This document shows positions 46,964 to 57,540 of a stretch of DNA of 64,000 bases, piece by piece. This stretch comes from Camellia lanceoleosa (Eukaryota > Streptophyta > Magnoliopsida > Ericales > Theaceae). The stretch is from positions 79,823,893-79,887,892 of the forward strand of contig CM045762.1 in assembly GCA_025200525.1 (NCBI GenBank). Direction: 5' to 3'. Under the pieces are notes generated by a model that saw only the letters and a program-made list of their open reading frames with translations, was not told where the DNA came from and made no database searches. The position numbers and the translations under genes were made by a program. Positions within the stretch are counted from its first letter, which is position 1. Every line of letters starts with the position of its first letter.

Positions 46964-47620
46964 CACTACAAGAAATTGCATTTTTCGCAACGTAACAAAA
47001 TATGTTGCTAAAAGGGAAAATTCGTTGGCAAAGAGTTTTGCCGACACAAAAGCTACGTTGGCAACCCGTAGGCAAAAGTGAGTTGGCAAAAGTTTTTGCT
47101 GACGAAATTATCACTGCGTTGGTAAAGGTAATGCCTTTAGCGACGAACATAGTCGTCGCTAAAAGCCTCCATCCATCGTCGGCAATTTACCTTGCGTTGG
47201 TAAAAGTCATTCAAATATGATGATTGTGTGGCACTTTTCGCGACACAAATTTGCATGGGCAAAAAATATATTTTTAGCAACAACATATGCGTCGGCAAAA
47301 GTAAACTTTTGGCGACACATTTACATCAGTAAATGATGCCATTTGCCGACGATTTGTTTGTCGCTAAAGCTTTACTTTTAGCAACGACAAATTGGCATTG
47401 GCAAAAAATACACTTCTACCAACACAATATGAGTGGGCAAAAGTAAACTTTTTGCAACACATTTACGTCAGTAAATATTGCCATTTGCTGACGATTTGTT
47501 TGTCGATAAAGATTTACTTTTGGCAACGACAAATTGGCATTGGTAAAAAATACACTTCTAGCAACACAATATGAGTGGGCAAAAATAAACTTTTGGCGAC
47601 ACATTTACTAACAAAAATAA
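46964..47620. repeat. Left terminal and subterminal repeats of the CACTA element
   Basis: It contains the terminal inverted repeat and many short motifs such as GTTGGCAAAAGT, CGTCGGCAAAAGTA and TAGCGACGA. A 142-bp unit is tandemly repeated (47297-47438 and 47439-47580, with a partial third from 47581). Such motifs are known transposase binding sites in En/Spm; here that role is inferred. Confidence 0.85.
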
Positions 47621-47724
47621 TTGAAAATAATTATATATTTTTATAAGATTTACAGATTTACAAGAGGCATTCCTCAGGCACCACTATTACAAACTAATAA
47701 CATTGATATGAAATCACCTAAAGT

Positions 47725-47909
47725 TGATGTGCAATCTTTCTCTAATAGGACTTTAAAACATTGACATGTTTGTTTCTTCTAGATTTCCTGCTTCAGAATT
47801 TTGAGAGGTACTTTCTATTTCAAATGCTGATTTAGCAAGCAAGAGCACATATGTTGTATGGAACTGAGTGTCTTCAGAGTCTTGATCTTCAATCAACCAC
47901 TAGAGATAT
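47725..47909 (-). pseudogene. Captured VPS3-like exon (C-terminal region)
   Basis: After a splice acceptor at 47910-47912 the frame gives YL, a stop, then WLIEDQDSEDTQFHTTYVLL. ESTSQNSEAGNLEETNMSMF, another stop and SPIRERLH follow. This matches VPS3, the TGFBRAP1/Vps39-like vacuolar tethering (CORVET) subunit, in a region just after the next exon. TAG stands where the family has glutamine and TAA where it has glutamate, so it is non-coding now. Confidence 0.7.
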
Positions 47910-48253
47910 CTGCATCAATAAAGTTTGGGATATTAAACAAAATAGCATGAGAAAAAAGTCGCTTAAACATAGAACAGGAGCAAAAGAAAAAAGATAACAG
48001 AACAGAGAATGAAACATAGTTCCTCTGTTTTCTATACTTTACCCTTTTCAAATTCTTTTTTTGTGCTTAATCTCTCTATATTTTTTTCTTTATGTGCCAA
48101 ATGGAAAATGATGGGGCTTGAATAAGTATACTCCATACTAACAGGAAAACAGTTAATAGAGCTGAGAAATACCAAAATCATTAAGAATGATCATTTTGAC
48201 CAGGAAAGTTCTTGAAAAGTTTCCAAGGTGACACATCAAAGAGTAATCTACAT

Positions 48254-48334
48254 TTTTTTTTTTCTTTTTGATAAATAAACAAACTTTGTTAGAAAAGCAT
48301 AAGAATTGATGCAAGTAATACAAAAATCAAGCCT
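48254..48334 (-). mobile_element. Tiny retroposon insertion with 14-bp target duplication
   Basis: AGAGTAATCTACAT is present at 48240-48253 and 48335-48348. Between them lie a poly(T) head and about 70 bp resembling an antisense LINE or SINE tail. It inserted inside the CACTA cargo. Confidence 0.8.
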
Positions 48335-48801
48335 AGAGTAATCTACATATGTACCCACTAACTCATACTTGCAACTAGAAATTTGGAAGATCTATGAGGC
48401 CGCAGCCTTGACTAGAAACAAAACTAAAAAAATTAATTAATTAATTAATTGGTATTAATTCATTTTTTATGTTGTCATTTTACAAGTTTTCAGAAACAAA
48501 AATAATAAAAAGTTCAAAAACATTCATTCTTTTCATATCATGTTTACATTAGCAGTTGCGGTAACAAATCAAACAAACACAGAAGATAAAAGGTATTATC
48601 CCATTAAACAAACGCAGACAATAACAGATGCTAGCCCCTATGTTTGGAATTTTAACCATCCAAGTAGCTCAAAAAATGGCAGAAAAAAAAAGATTTAAGG
48701 GCATAAGAACATAATTATGACAGAAAACTGCATGGGCTTTGCTATTATGAATTACTTTCCAGAGATAATGTCGCAGATACAATAACTTAGGAGGAGCATA
48801 C

Positions 48802-48850
48802 CTTTGCAGAATTTCCACCTTCTTCGGATCAATAGCATAAATTACTTCAT
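48802..48850 (-). pseudogene. Captured VPS3-like small exon
   Basis: A 49-bp exon reads DEVIYAIDPKKVEILQR between an acceptor (TTACAG) and a donor (GTATGC). It joins in order to the fragment at 47909. The DEVI..IDPKKVEI.QRYLQWLI motif is characteristic of plant VPS3. Confidence 0.65.
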
Positions 48851-48859
48851 CTGTAATGA

Positions 48860-50669
48860 AAGTTACATTAAAAATAAAGGTAGCAAAACAGGAAAATTAT
48901 TTTCCAAGTAAAAATAACATATGCACATCATTATAACTATTTATTAAGCATGTCCCAGTGGTTAAGTGATAGAGGTAGACTATTTCAAGAAGTATAAATC
49001 ACACGCAGAATTTTAAATTATATTTGCAACAGAACACACACACACACACACACAAAGTCGTAATCCAGCTAAGATAGCATCTTCCTGTTTCTATTCTACT
49101 TTAAAATCGAGTAATTTCACAACAAATTGCCCCAAATAAGACCAGTCATCAAATATTTATATGCAAAGTTAAGTAACAGTGGAGTGCTCCACAACATGAA
49201 AAGTACCAAGATATACAATTTCCTAATCTCTTTCTTAAATGCTATCACTACTACTTATCCCACAAATTTAGTAAAGTTCAAGCAATCCCTCACTTCTTAC
49301 ATACTTGGAGAAAAGACCAAACTCTTCAAGAGTGTATAAAACAATATTCCAAGCAAAACCAAGCAACTAGAGATAAAATAAATCTAAGAGATAAAGGACA
49401 AGTTCACATCATGTTGGGTTAAGAGCCCCTGAAACCATTTTTTCATATCAAATCAACCCATCTATTATCTTTTCAATTTCATTTAAAAAGATAAAGAAAA
49501 TGGTGAGCAAGCATGCAAGCGCCTACGTAGGAGAGAGAGAATCCCCCAGTCACAATATTGTTGGGATATACTAGTATGGAAGGTGGTGTGGGTGCCTCCC
49601 TGATTGCAATAAGGGGATACTTTTTTGGGAGGGGGGGTTGCGGCTCCAACTAAAGTAGTTCCGAGTTGTCATGTACAAGTGAGATTCTCTAACAATGTTT
49701 GTATCACATGAACTCCACAAGAATTAAATTAGAGCTTCCCACCTAGATATTTCAGTTTTAATGATGGGAAAAAAAAGGAGGGGGGGGAGTTCAAAAGTAT
49801 TCTAAGTGTTTGATTAGATTCTAGTGATACAAAGGGCTTTGAGAAGTTCCGTAGAAGAAGAAATTCACAAAGTAAGAAAAAGAAAGGGAAAGAAATGAAC
49901 CATAACCATGAATCATGACTGCTATCCCCATTCAAATCAACAAAAATTTCCGCAATCGTTCATTAACCAAGACAAAGCATTCATTGTATTTAAACCTCAT
50001 CTTACATCAAAGGCACAAGCAAAGTTATGACCAGATGGAACTCAAATTTTGAAGAAATTATTTAAGTTAATAATAGGCTGGATTAAAGACTCACAACCCA
50101 GCTCAAGTTAGAATTCAAATTAAATAGAAACTTTTAGAAAATACACTCATAAGAATACTTAGTTTCAGCAAATAAAACTTTTCCAAAATCCTAGACCAAC
50201 ACAAATAATAACTACCAACAATAGAGCAAGTAACAACACCTCATAATAAAATACTTACTTTTAACACCAATCAACATGTAGAATTACCAAGAAACTCTCA
50301 AATTAAAAACTAGGGAGGAAAAAAATCTCTATGAAGCATTAGTTCACAGGTCACTGCATCAATCATTATATGTAATTAAGTGTGACAAAGCATAAGAAAC
50401 CTTTAGTTTATGCAAGTGATGCACGATTTCCTAGTTTAAAACTCCAAAGAAACCATGAAACTGAACCAAAAAAGGAAAAGAAAAACAAAGTATAGAATAA
50501 AAACCATTCCTAGTTTGGTATTAGCTACTTATAATTTGTCAGAAAGAAAATTTTCTAGCCAAATTTGCTGATCAATAACTAGCACAATCAGCAGCCTTGT
50601 GTTGAAGCAATATCACAAGCAAATGTAGTATATATCATGACCATAGAAATAAGCAAGTGTAGTATATAC
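48860..50669. other. CACTA interior without recognised exons
   Basis: This is AT-rich, intron-like sequence between VPS3 pieces. It holds a (CA)n run near 49035 and a G-rich patch near 49630. I see no further exon. Confidence 0.4.
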
Positions 50670-50872
50670 CAGCAATGACCAACGATTTGGGTCTCGCATG
50701 ATAAATGGGAATATTTCAGAAGTTGCATAGTTTCGACAAAGAAGAAGTGATTTTGCTTCCTCAAAATGCAAGTCAAACAAGAAGAGGAAACCCACTTGAG
50801 CATGAACAAAGGACAGATTTCATTTGTCATTTCACCTTCACTTTGAAGCTCCTCCACCAAGGAGATGGCTTC
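50670..50872 (-). pseudogene. Captured VPS3-like exon (middle region)
   Basis: Upstream, one frame reads AISLVEELQSEGEMTNE. After a frameshift near 50790 the other reads FDLHFEEAKSLLLC and SEIFPFIMRDPNRWSLLV. Both segments match VPS3, where EVFPFIMRDPNRWSLLVPR is highly conserved. A GTATAT donor follows at 50669. The roughly 300 residues that separate this segment from the small exon in intact VPS3 are missing. Confidence 0.75.
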
Positions 50873-51464
50873 TCAAAGTTCTTCTTAAGCAATGGTCTTT
50901 GATTTTTTCTTCCAGCGGTACTTTCCTATAGCAAATAACACGCAATAACATAAAAGCAGATGATTTTCCAAACATTCTACCACCCTAAGTACTAAATGTA
51001 CTAATAACTAAAACCGCAGAAATACCCAATGTAACTTATTTACCACGAGGCCCCATTTTTTAAGTACAAGAGACCAAGATTGTGAACTTACAGGGCACAA
51101 GGATAAACGACCAATATATAAACCGGTGCGCAAGTATAGTTGATCTAAACTAGATTGTTAGAGTTGTTAGTTTTTCATATTATTTTAAAGGTAGTTTTGT
51201 AATCTCATATCGCACTAATATAAATACATTACGAGGTGCAAGAGTAGATGATAAAGCCCTAAACTTATTTCTCTACTCTTCTTCTTCCTTCTTCTCTTAC
51301 TTAACCCTAATTTTCTTTCGAGATGATTTAACCCAATAACCTAAAAATACCACTCATCTTTGAAACACATAAAATCCATTGATATATAAACATTATTAGT
51401 TAAAACAAAAGACTTGATATATTCATTAATAGCGGTTTCAGTTGATCAATCTTTAACCACATAC

Positions 51465-51601
51465 CGAATCAAGCAAAATGTTAGACATCTTGAAATCTCT
51501 ATAAATGACAGGTTCAGGGCCGCTATGGAGGAATGCTAACCCTTTAGCTACACCAAGTGCAATTTTGATCCTGTTGGACCAAGGGAGAGGTATCGTCCCT
51601 T
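51465..51601 (-). pseudogene. Captured RLCK-VII kinase exon with catalytic loop
   Basis: The frame reads [36 protein letters not shown] and MSNILLDS. This is kinase subdomains V to VIb of a receptor-like cytoplasmic kinase, PBL34-36 type, with the catalytic aspartate in YRDFK. A GTATGT donor follows. The exon is open through its length. Confidence 0.85.
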
Positions 51602-52125
51602 CAAGAATTTTACCAGCATCAGCTTTTGTTTAAGAAACAGGGTATAAGATTAGACAAATAATAATAAGGTGGTTTGGAATTCAAATTGTTGTAGTAAGTT
51701 CACCACTGACTAAAATCAATGTCCTTTGATATCAAATACAATTATTTTCATGGGTTTTAATGTTTTTCTTTTATAACCTCAAATTCTTACGGGATAAAGA
51801 AATTTCAAATTGGTTGCATCTATCATTCAGTCTGCAGAATAAAGTTTTTTCTCATGTTAAAAAATTGAGTCCAGACATTGGGAAACTACCCACATTTTGG
51901 GTATTTGATGCATTGATAAAATTAACCACACTAAGTGTATTAGTATCGCTACAAGGGGGGGATGGCGACAAATTAAAAAAAAAAAAAAAAACTTTCACAA
52001 GATATAAGCAAAAACAAATGCATATGTCAAATGAACAATGATGTCAGATTACCAATTTGCTAAAGGTAATAATCATGAAAATAAAGCATATATAGGAATT
52101 TAATCAAGAGAATTTCCACACTCAC
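51602..52125 (-). other. Intron between the two kinase exons
   Basis: AT-rich with no conserved frame. A G-run and A-run lie near 51954-51990. Confidence 0.5.
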
Positions 52126-52261
52126 TTATGAAAAGATGGTTTTCGAGGCTTCCAATGGTCATAAATTCATAAACAAGCAGCCGCTGATCATCTTCAATAC
52201 AGTACCTGACAAGTTTAACAAGATTAGGATGGTGAAGCTGCCCAAGGAAGTCCACTTCAGC
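52126..52261 (-). pseudogene. Captured RLCK-VII kinase exon, subdomains III-V
   Basis: The exon reads [20 protein letters not shown] then [20 protein letters not shown] and NHLF. A CAG acceptor precedes it and a GTGAGT donor follows. It joins in the correct order to the exon at 51601. The glycine-rich loop and activation segment are absent, so no active kinase could result. Confidence 0.85.
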
Positions 52262-52391
52262 CTGTATACAATAAAAAAGTACAATTTAGTTACCTCTCAT
52301 CGTTTTTTTGCTTCTCACACACAACATCTTCTGAACAATCAATCTACTAACCCAAAGCAGATAACCTACTAACCATCCATTCTCTATGGAA

Positions 52392-52449
52392 GTCCAAACC
52401 AGGACCTGCAACCTCAGCTAGAGCTCCCAAAGCATGTGCAGTGAAGGCC
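52392..52449 (-). pseudogene. Captured GCN1/ILITYHIA HEAT-repeat exon, truncated
   Basis: After a CAG acceptor the frame reads AFTAHALGALAEVAGPGLDF and then leaves the family. GCN1 is a large ribosome-associated activator of the eIF2-alpha kinase GCN2. About 20 residues expected between this and the preceding exon are missing. Confidence 0.75.
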
Positions 52450-52689
52450 CTGGATACATATCCAAACGTGTTAGCAAAAAAAAAAAAAGGATTAAAAACT
52501 ATATCAGTTTACCAAAAATGGAGGTCTATATGCATACGAAAGAGGAGAATGGATCAGCTTGGGCAAGATATAAGGCAAAAGCAAAGATAGCCCGACTTGA
52601 AGTTAACATGCAAAGAAATTTAAGGACCACAAAATAGCTAAAAAACAACAAGAAGTCTAGCATTTAATCTAAGAAGTGGAATATCTTAC

Positions 52690-52796
52690 TTTAAGATTTG
52701 TTTGAGGCCATCAAGGGCAGTATCAGAGGTTTCATCATCCTCCAAAGCCTGCAAGAGTGTAGGGACAATCTCATCAATTGCTTGCAATCCGGCACT
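52690..52796 (-). pseudogene. Captured GCN1/ILITYHIA exon
   Basis: The exon reads SAGLQAIDEIVPTLLQALED then DETSDTALDGLKQIL, a near-exact GCN1 HEAT-repeat segment. It has a TAG acceptor and a GTAAGA donor, and its frame is intact. Confidence 0.85.
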
Positions 52797-52888
52797 CTAC
52801 ATTATGGCAATTTATTATACATTTTCTGCTCCAGAGTACCATGTTAAAAATAAAATCAAAAAGACTAAAAAACATTAGGAAAGAGCAC

Positions 52889-52940
52889 CTTGTAAAGTGT
52901 GCTGAATGCTAAGCCTGCCGACTCACGAACCTCGGGCATG
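52889..52940 (-). pseudogene. Captured GCN1/ILITYHIA exon
   Basis: A 52-bp exon reads MPEVRESAGLAFSTLYK, bounded by AATAG and GTGCTC. It joins directly to the next exon, as in GCN1. Confidence 0.85.
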
Positions 52941-53043
52941 CTATTAAAGAAATACAAGAAACATAATATAGCATACACCAAAGATTAGAGAGAAGTTGAA
53001 TAGATTAGGTGAACCAGCAAATCAAAGCAATTGATCAACAAAC

Positions 53044-53150
53044 CTATCACAAAGGGATGTACGGATGGCAGGAATGAGCTCATCCATGAAACTCAACAAC
53101 TGACTCTTACCAGCACTGGCCATCACTTCACTCAGACCAATACATAATCC
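53044..53150 (-). pseudogene. Captured GCN1/ILITYHIA exon
   Basis: The exon reads GLCIGLSEVMASAGKSQLLS then FMDELIPAIRTSLCDR, bounded by an AACAG acceptor and a GTTTG donor. It is the first recognised GCN1 exon in the cargo. The three exons 53150-52690 would splice in frame. Confidence 0.85.
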
Positions 53151-53815
53151 CTGTTGGTGGAGAGAAAATTAGATTTGCGGACTAAAACAAAAATTAAAAA
53201 AGGAGAGATTAATAGATATAAATCTAAATTGTTTTCTTTATCATTGTATCCTATGTTATTTTGTTCACAATTATAATGTCTTTTATATGTGCCTAAGTGA
53301 TGGACACTTGTGTACACCAATTGTCCGAAGAATTTTCGGGTCTAGAAAGATCTGACATGTCAGTGTCAACAAGGACATGCCACCCTCTTAGAAGCGTGTA
53401 TGGTCTTCCACACATGTAATGTAGCCTGCACGAGAGAGAGAGAGAGAGGAACACACTTACAGTCTACATGTCCAAAAACCAAAAGGCAGCAAAATATTAA
53501 CAAACAAAGCAATCCATTATATTTACAGCAGCATTACCTGGCGCACTGTTAAGCTCACAACAAAATACACCAGATTAGCAACCCCAGCACTGCAGCTGCA
53601 TAAGAGCAGCACAACAACAAACCCCATTAGCAGCAACACATTAGCAGCAACAAGAGAGGCTTCAACAGAGCAGAGAGACTCCATACAAACCCCATCAGTA
53701 TAGCAGCATTAACAATAGATTGCAACAAACCCCATCACAAGTTAAACCCCAACAGATCATGATGCACTAGACCAAAACAACACTACTAAACCAGAGAGGC
53801 ACCATAACAACATAC

Positions 53816-53979
53816 CAATTTTAGCAATGACAGGTTATTATCGTCTTTAACGGTGAAGCTGGCTGGTTCAGTCACCTCTACACGACCCCACTTGTCCACT
53901 GCAAGCCTCATTGACCCCTTGAACATGTCAATTTTAGCATTACGCAATATTACAGTACCATCAGGCTTCATCAAGTCCA
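53816..53979 (-). pseudogene. Captured OB-fold protein exon (At4g28440-like)
   Basis: The 164-bp exon reads VDLMKPDGTVILRNAKIDMF then KGSMRLAVDKWGRVEVTEPA and SFTVKDDNNLSLLKL. This matches the single OB-fold nucleic-acid-binding protein family typified by At4g28440. It is bounded by an ATGCAG acceptor and a GTATGT donor. The frame is intact, but the other exons of the gene were not found. Confidence 0.8.
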
Positions 53980-55500
53980 CTGCATAAAAGGAAAGTCAAG
54001 AATTAAACTCAACAAACTCAATAGAAACTTTGTCCTAAGTTTAAGACCCGCATCAAAGAGGAAACTACAGGGTGCAACCAAAAAAAATCAATGTTCAACA
54101 GGTATGTCAAAAGCATTGTAAAGAAGTCAATTACATTATTACAGTACAATTTTCTTCTTTATCTCCATTTCTACTATTTCTATATGATGAAGCAACAAAT
54201 GGGTATACCTAGCAAAAACAATCTTAACCAGCAATAAGCCCCAAAACCAAAAGTATATACCCATTTGTTGAAGTGTATGGTGCTTCATAGCTAAGTAATC
54301 ACTTATCCAACTGTTCTGGGATTTCATGGTCTTTAATCTTTATTACAATCCCTTCTCACATGCTTGTTTATCGTATTTTTTAAGGTAATTTGTTAAACAA
54401 AATTAGGGAAGAGTTGACTCGAAGATGAGTACTTTCCACAAGGACTAAATTAAGCTACTAAACACCATAATAAGATACCATCCATCAGATTTTTATTTTT
54501 CTCTTCTTTTCTTTTTTTTCACTTATTTTCTCAGTTTTCACATCCTTTTTCTTTTTTCTTCTTGTACTGGACGCCCTACTAGGATACCACTCATCACTTG
54601 TTTTCTCACTAATTTTTATCATATTTTTTTCTTTTGTTTCCTCACTGCCAATTTGAACCTTCCTTTTCCATGTCACTAGCAAAGATTAGTTCATCAGTTC
54701 TGAATAACCTGATATACTCTTCAAATATTATGGGAAGGAGAAAAAATTATGAAAATAAAATAAAATAACATATAGGTTCTTTCCACCACATGCTTGAGAA
54801 ACTTAATAGTATAAAAAAAAAAAAATAACTTCATTTTGTATCCAGGATTTATGGACTGCTAATAATCTTCAAAATCCAAATAAATCATTAAGTATATCCC
54901 CTGCAAATTGCAAAATCTTACATGGGTCTGTGGTCATATGCATCAATTAGACATAACGAATTGGAGAAGAAGAAAAAAAAATTATTCTACCAATTCAAGC
55001 CAAATTTAGTTAAATTACCCATAAGGAATTGAACCAGGAATGCATGCGGAGGATCAATAGTCCATAGGTACTGCATTTGCAATTGGTGTTAACATAACTT
55101 GCCTAAATGAATGGTTAATATATGCACTAGAGGTCAGACTCCCGAAACTCGTAATAGTGAAAATAGACAATCATAGATTCATTTAAGAAATTGAGAGAGA
55201 GAAGCAGGGCATTGAGATACAAAGCAAAAGGGAACAAACTTGTAAGGACAGACTGAAGCACCGATCTCGCACGACAGCAGCAAACAGCATAAACCCTGCG
55301 ATCAAGAGTGAAATCGTGAGGGACAGAGAACTATGAATTCTGAGATAAGGATGCGCAAGAGTGAAATCGTGGAGATTGATTTGGGGAGATTTGATGAGGG
55401 GAAAAAAAAAAGGAGGGAATTTTAAGAGGGAAAATGTCCACCGTCGATCAGCACCTGCTCTACCCCAAAAAAATAAATAAAATAAAATATTCAAAACAAT
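53980..55500 (-). other. Upstream part of the CACTA cargo, possible captured 5' region
   Basis: It is mostly AT-rich, intron-like. Near 55390-55190 the minus strand becomes CT-rich with CTCCACGATTTCACTCTTGCG, typical of a plant 5' untranslated leader. CACGATTTCACTCTTG occurs twice, at about 55300-55320 and 55350-55370. This may be the start region of one of the captured genes. Confidence 0.35.
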
Positions 55501-55502
55501 TC

Positions 55503-55745
55503 TTAGATTTTTTTTTTTAAAAAAATTAAAAATAATTTCAGAGCAATAAAAATCAAAATTATATTTTAAAAATTTTAAAAAGTATTTATGACCTAAAAGA
55601 TTAAAAAAAAAATCAAAAAAAATTTAGATTTGTTTTTTTGAAAAAATTAAAAATAATTTGAAAACAATAAAAATCAAAATTATATTTTTCAAATTTTAAA
55701 AAGTATTTATGACCTAAAAGATAAAAATATACAAAAAATATTAAG
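55503..55745. repeat. 121-bp tandem duplication in AT-rich DNA
   Basis: TTAGATTT..., CAATAAAAATCAAAATTATA and AAAAAGTATTTATGACCTAA recur with a period of about 121 bp in two copies. Confidence 0.75.
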
Positions 55746-56034
55746 TTTTTTTTTTTTCACCCAATTTTTTTTTTTTTAGTTTTTTAGGAAAAAAAAATTT
55801 GAAACTAATTTCTGAAAATCAAAACAAACATATTGAAATTGATAATCTAACCATATTCTTTGAAAAAGTTTAAATTATCTCAAATTAGTCATCTCAACTT
55901 AAGAGTGTGTTTGGGCTCAATGAGTTCATTTTGTGATATAATTCAATGATCATTTTAATTTTACAATTCAGTAACTAAAATATTTACAACTCTTTCAAAA
56001 ATTATAATCAAAAACACAAATCACTAACTCACAT

Positions 56035-56382
56035 CATTCCACTAGCAAAACTTTTACCGACGAATAGTGTCATCGTCGCTAAATGGTTAACTCTTTGCCC
56101 ACGCCAACTTGTCGTCGCCAAAAGTAAGCACACTAATAGCAACGCTCATTGTGTTGCTAAAACATAAGCCTCGTAGGTAAAAGTTTTGAAATTTTGGCGC
56201 CAACCAAAAAATTTGGCGCTAAAATAATGTTATGCCTTTTTAGCAACGGCAACAAATTGCGTCGGTAAAAGTATACTTTTACCAACGAAATTGATCACTG
56301 TGTCGCCAAAAATATACTTTTGGCGATGAAAAATTGACGTCGTCGCCAAAAGTAGTCGCCAAAAGTGTAATTTCTTGTAGTG
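56035..56382. repeat. Right subterminal region and terminus of the CACTA element
   Basis: It contains about ten copies of GTCGCCAAAAGTA, AGCAACGGCAA and GTCGGTAAAAGTATACTTTT-type motifs. It ends TTTCTTGTAGTG, the inverse of the left terminus. Confidence 0.85.
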
Positions 56383-56574
56383 CAACCTCTGATATTCATA
56401 ATCAATGGCTGCAACATTGCCTACCATATTCTACAATTCTTCTTCCCATTATAGCAGAAATTACAAACAAGCAAATTGATTTTAAGGAGCCATAGGAGAT
56501 GATGGTGAGATGCTTACATTCTAGACATTGATTTTGCAAGTCCAAGAACATTTAAGTGGTACTATAAAATTTAC

Positions 56575-57032
56575 CTGCAGTGTAATTCCAGGTAGATTTT
56601 ATGACACTCATCTTTAAGTTCATAGCCACCTGCCATGTAATTCAAGTTGTCAAAACAAATCTAGAGAAATGAAGCATCTTATAAAAATCAAGACTAATAT
56701 TACATAAACAGCATGCAAGTGATCCAGATTCTCACCCATGAGAAAAGTGCAGAGAGACCAACACCAACTCCAATCCAAAATAGTGGAGACCTACTAGAAA
56801 CACAACCAAAAGAGTATAAAGCATGAGTATATCTATATAAAAACTTAGAAGTCCACATGGAATTCAAGCACCTAGTTAATAATGTAAACAATTGAAGCAC
56901 AATAAATAAAAGACGAAAAGAAAAAAATGATTATTACACATTTGACGGTGGGGGTGGCACGGTAAGTTGTGGGTTAACACTAACTGAAGAGTTTTCTTGG
57001 CTACTAGAAAACATTCCCCCCTAGCTTCTCTA
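56575..57032 (-). pseudogene. TIC40-like gene fragment, three small exons
   Basis: On the minus strand, exon-like blocks lie at about 57032-56940 (SSSQENSSVSVNPQLTVPPP), 56790-56736 (SPLFWIGVGVGLSALFSW) and 56629-56575 (VAMNLKMSVIKSTWNYTA). Splice-like borders flank them. The first two match the linker and membrane anchor of TIC40, a chloroplast inner-envelope co-chaperone. The third agrees only at its start. A TAG in frame upstream of the first block and the missing transit peptide and C-terminal domains make it a fragment. It lies about 190 bp outside the CACTA end. Confidence 0.65.
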
Positions 57033-57463
57033 GCACTGTATAACAGAATATGTCAAAATAAATAGAAAAAAAACTCACAGCAAGAATATAACAAAATAGT
57101 ACTGATTGACCTAAACAATAGATGAACAAGATTCATCTGCATAAAAGGAAAAAGGTGAACCAAAGAAAGATGGACAATCATGTGAGCACTTTGTACATCA
57201 TAATGGTCCGACAAGAACAACTTCTTCGCTCCGTGAAACTGCCTCCGGCCCTAATTCGAGTTTGAATTTGGAAAATCATTTCAAATTGAGTCAAATCTGA
57301 TGGATTTGAACCTTATCTAAACCAATTTGAAGCCCTAGCAACTTGAATTGAACTAAAATTCCTTTCAATTAAGTTCCAGACTATGGCGAATTCAAGTGTG
57401 AAAGGTGCGAACAAGTTTCCTGAATTAGTTTTAAAGTTAAGTTGAATTGTTAACAACATTTTT
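57033..57463. other. Intergenic DNA
   Basis: No gene is recognised. I found no TIC40 transit-peptide exon here. Confidence 0.4.
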
Positions 57464-57489
57464 AGAGAGAGAGAGAGAGAGAGAGAGAG
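57464..57489. repeat. (GA)13 microsatellite
   Basis: Thirteen uninterrupted AG/GA dinucleotides. Confidence 0.95.
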
Positions 57490-57540
57490 CATACGGGTGG
57501 TAGGACTTGGAGAAGATGACGATGGAGTGGGACGCTGTAT

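Larger units (their letters stand above)
46964..56382. mobile_element. 9.4 kb CACTA (En/Spm-type) transposon carrying host gene fragments
   Basis: The left end is CACTACAAGAAATTGCA. The right end, inverted, is CACTACAAGAAATTACAC. CAA lies immediately outside both (46961-46963 and 56383-56385), the 3-bp duplication typical of CACTA elements. Subterminal stretches (46980-47620 and 56035-56370) are packed with GTCGGCAAAAGT/GCGACGAAAT-type motifs in both orientations. No transposase-like frame is visible, so this copy would need a transposase from elsewhere. The interior holds exon-intron fragments of at least four different host genes, all on the minus strand. Confidence 0.9.

Noticed and set aside
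46863..47150. 95-codon reverse frame across the CACTA left end
   Set aside because: It spans the transposon boundary and the subterminal repeats, so it cannot be an ancestral gene.
55183..55494. 103-codon reverse frame in the CACTA cargo
   Set aside because: The sequence looks like a CT-rich untranslated leader. The peptide has no recognisable domain and crosses a putative splice acceptor.
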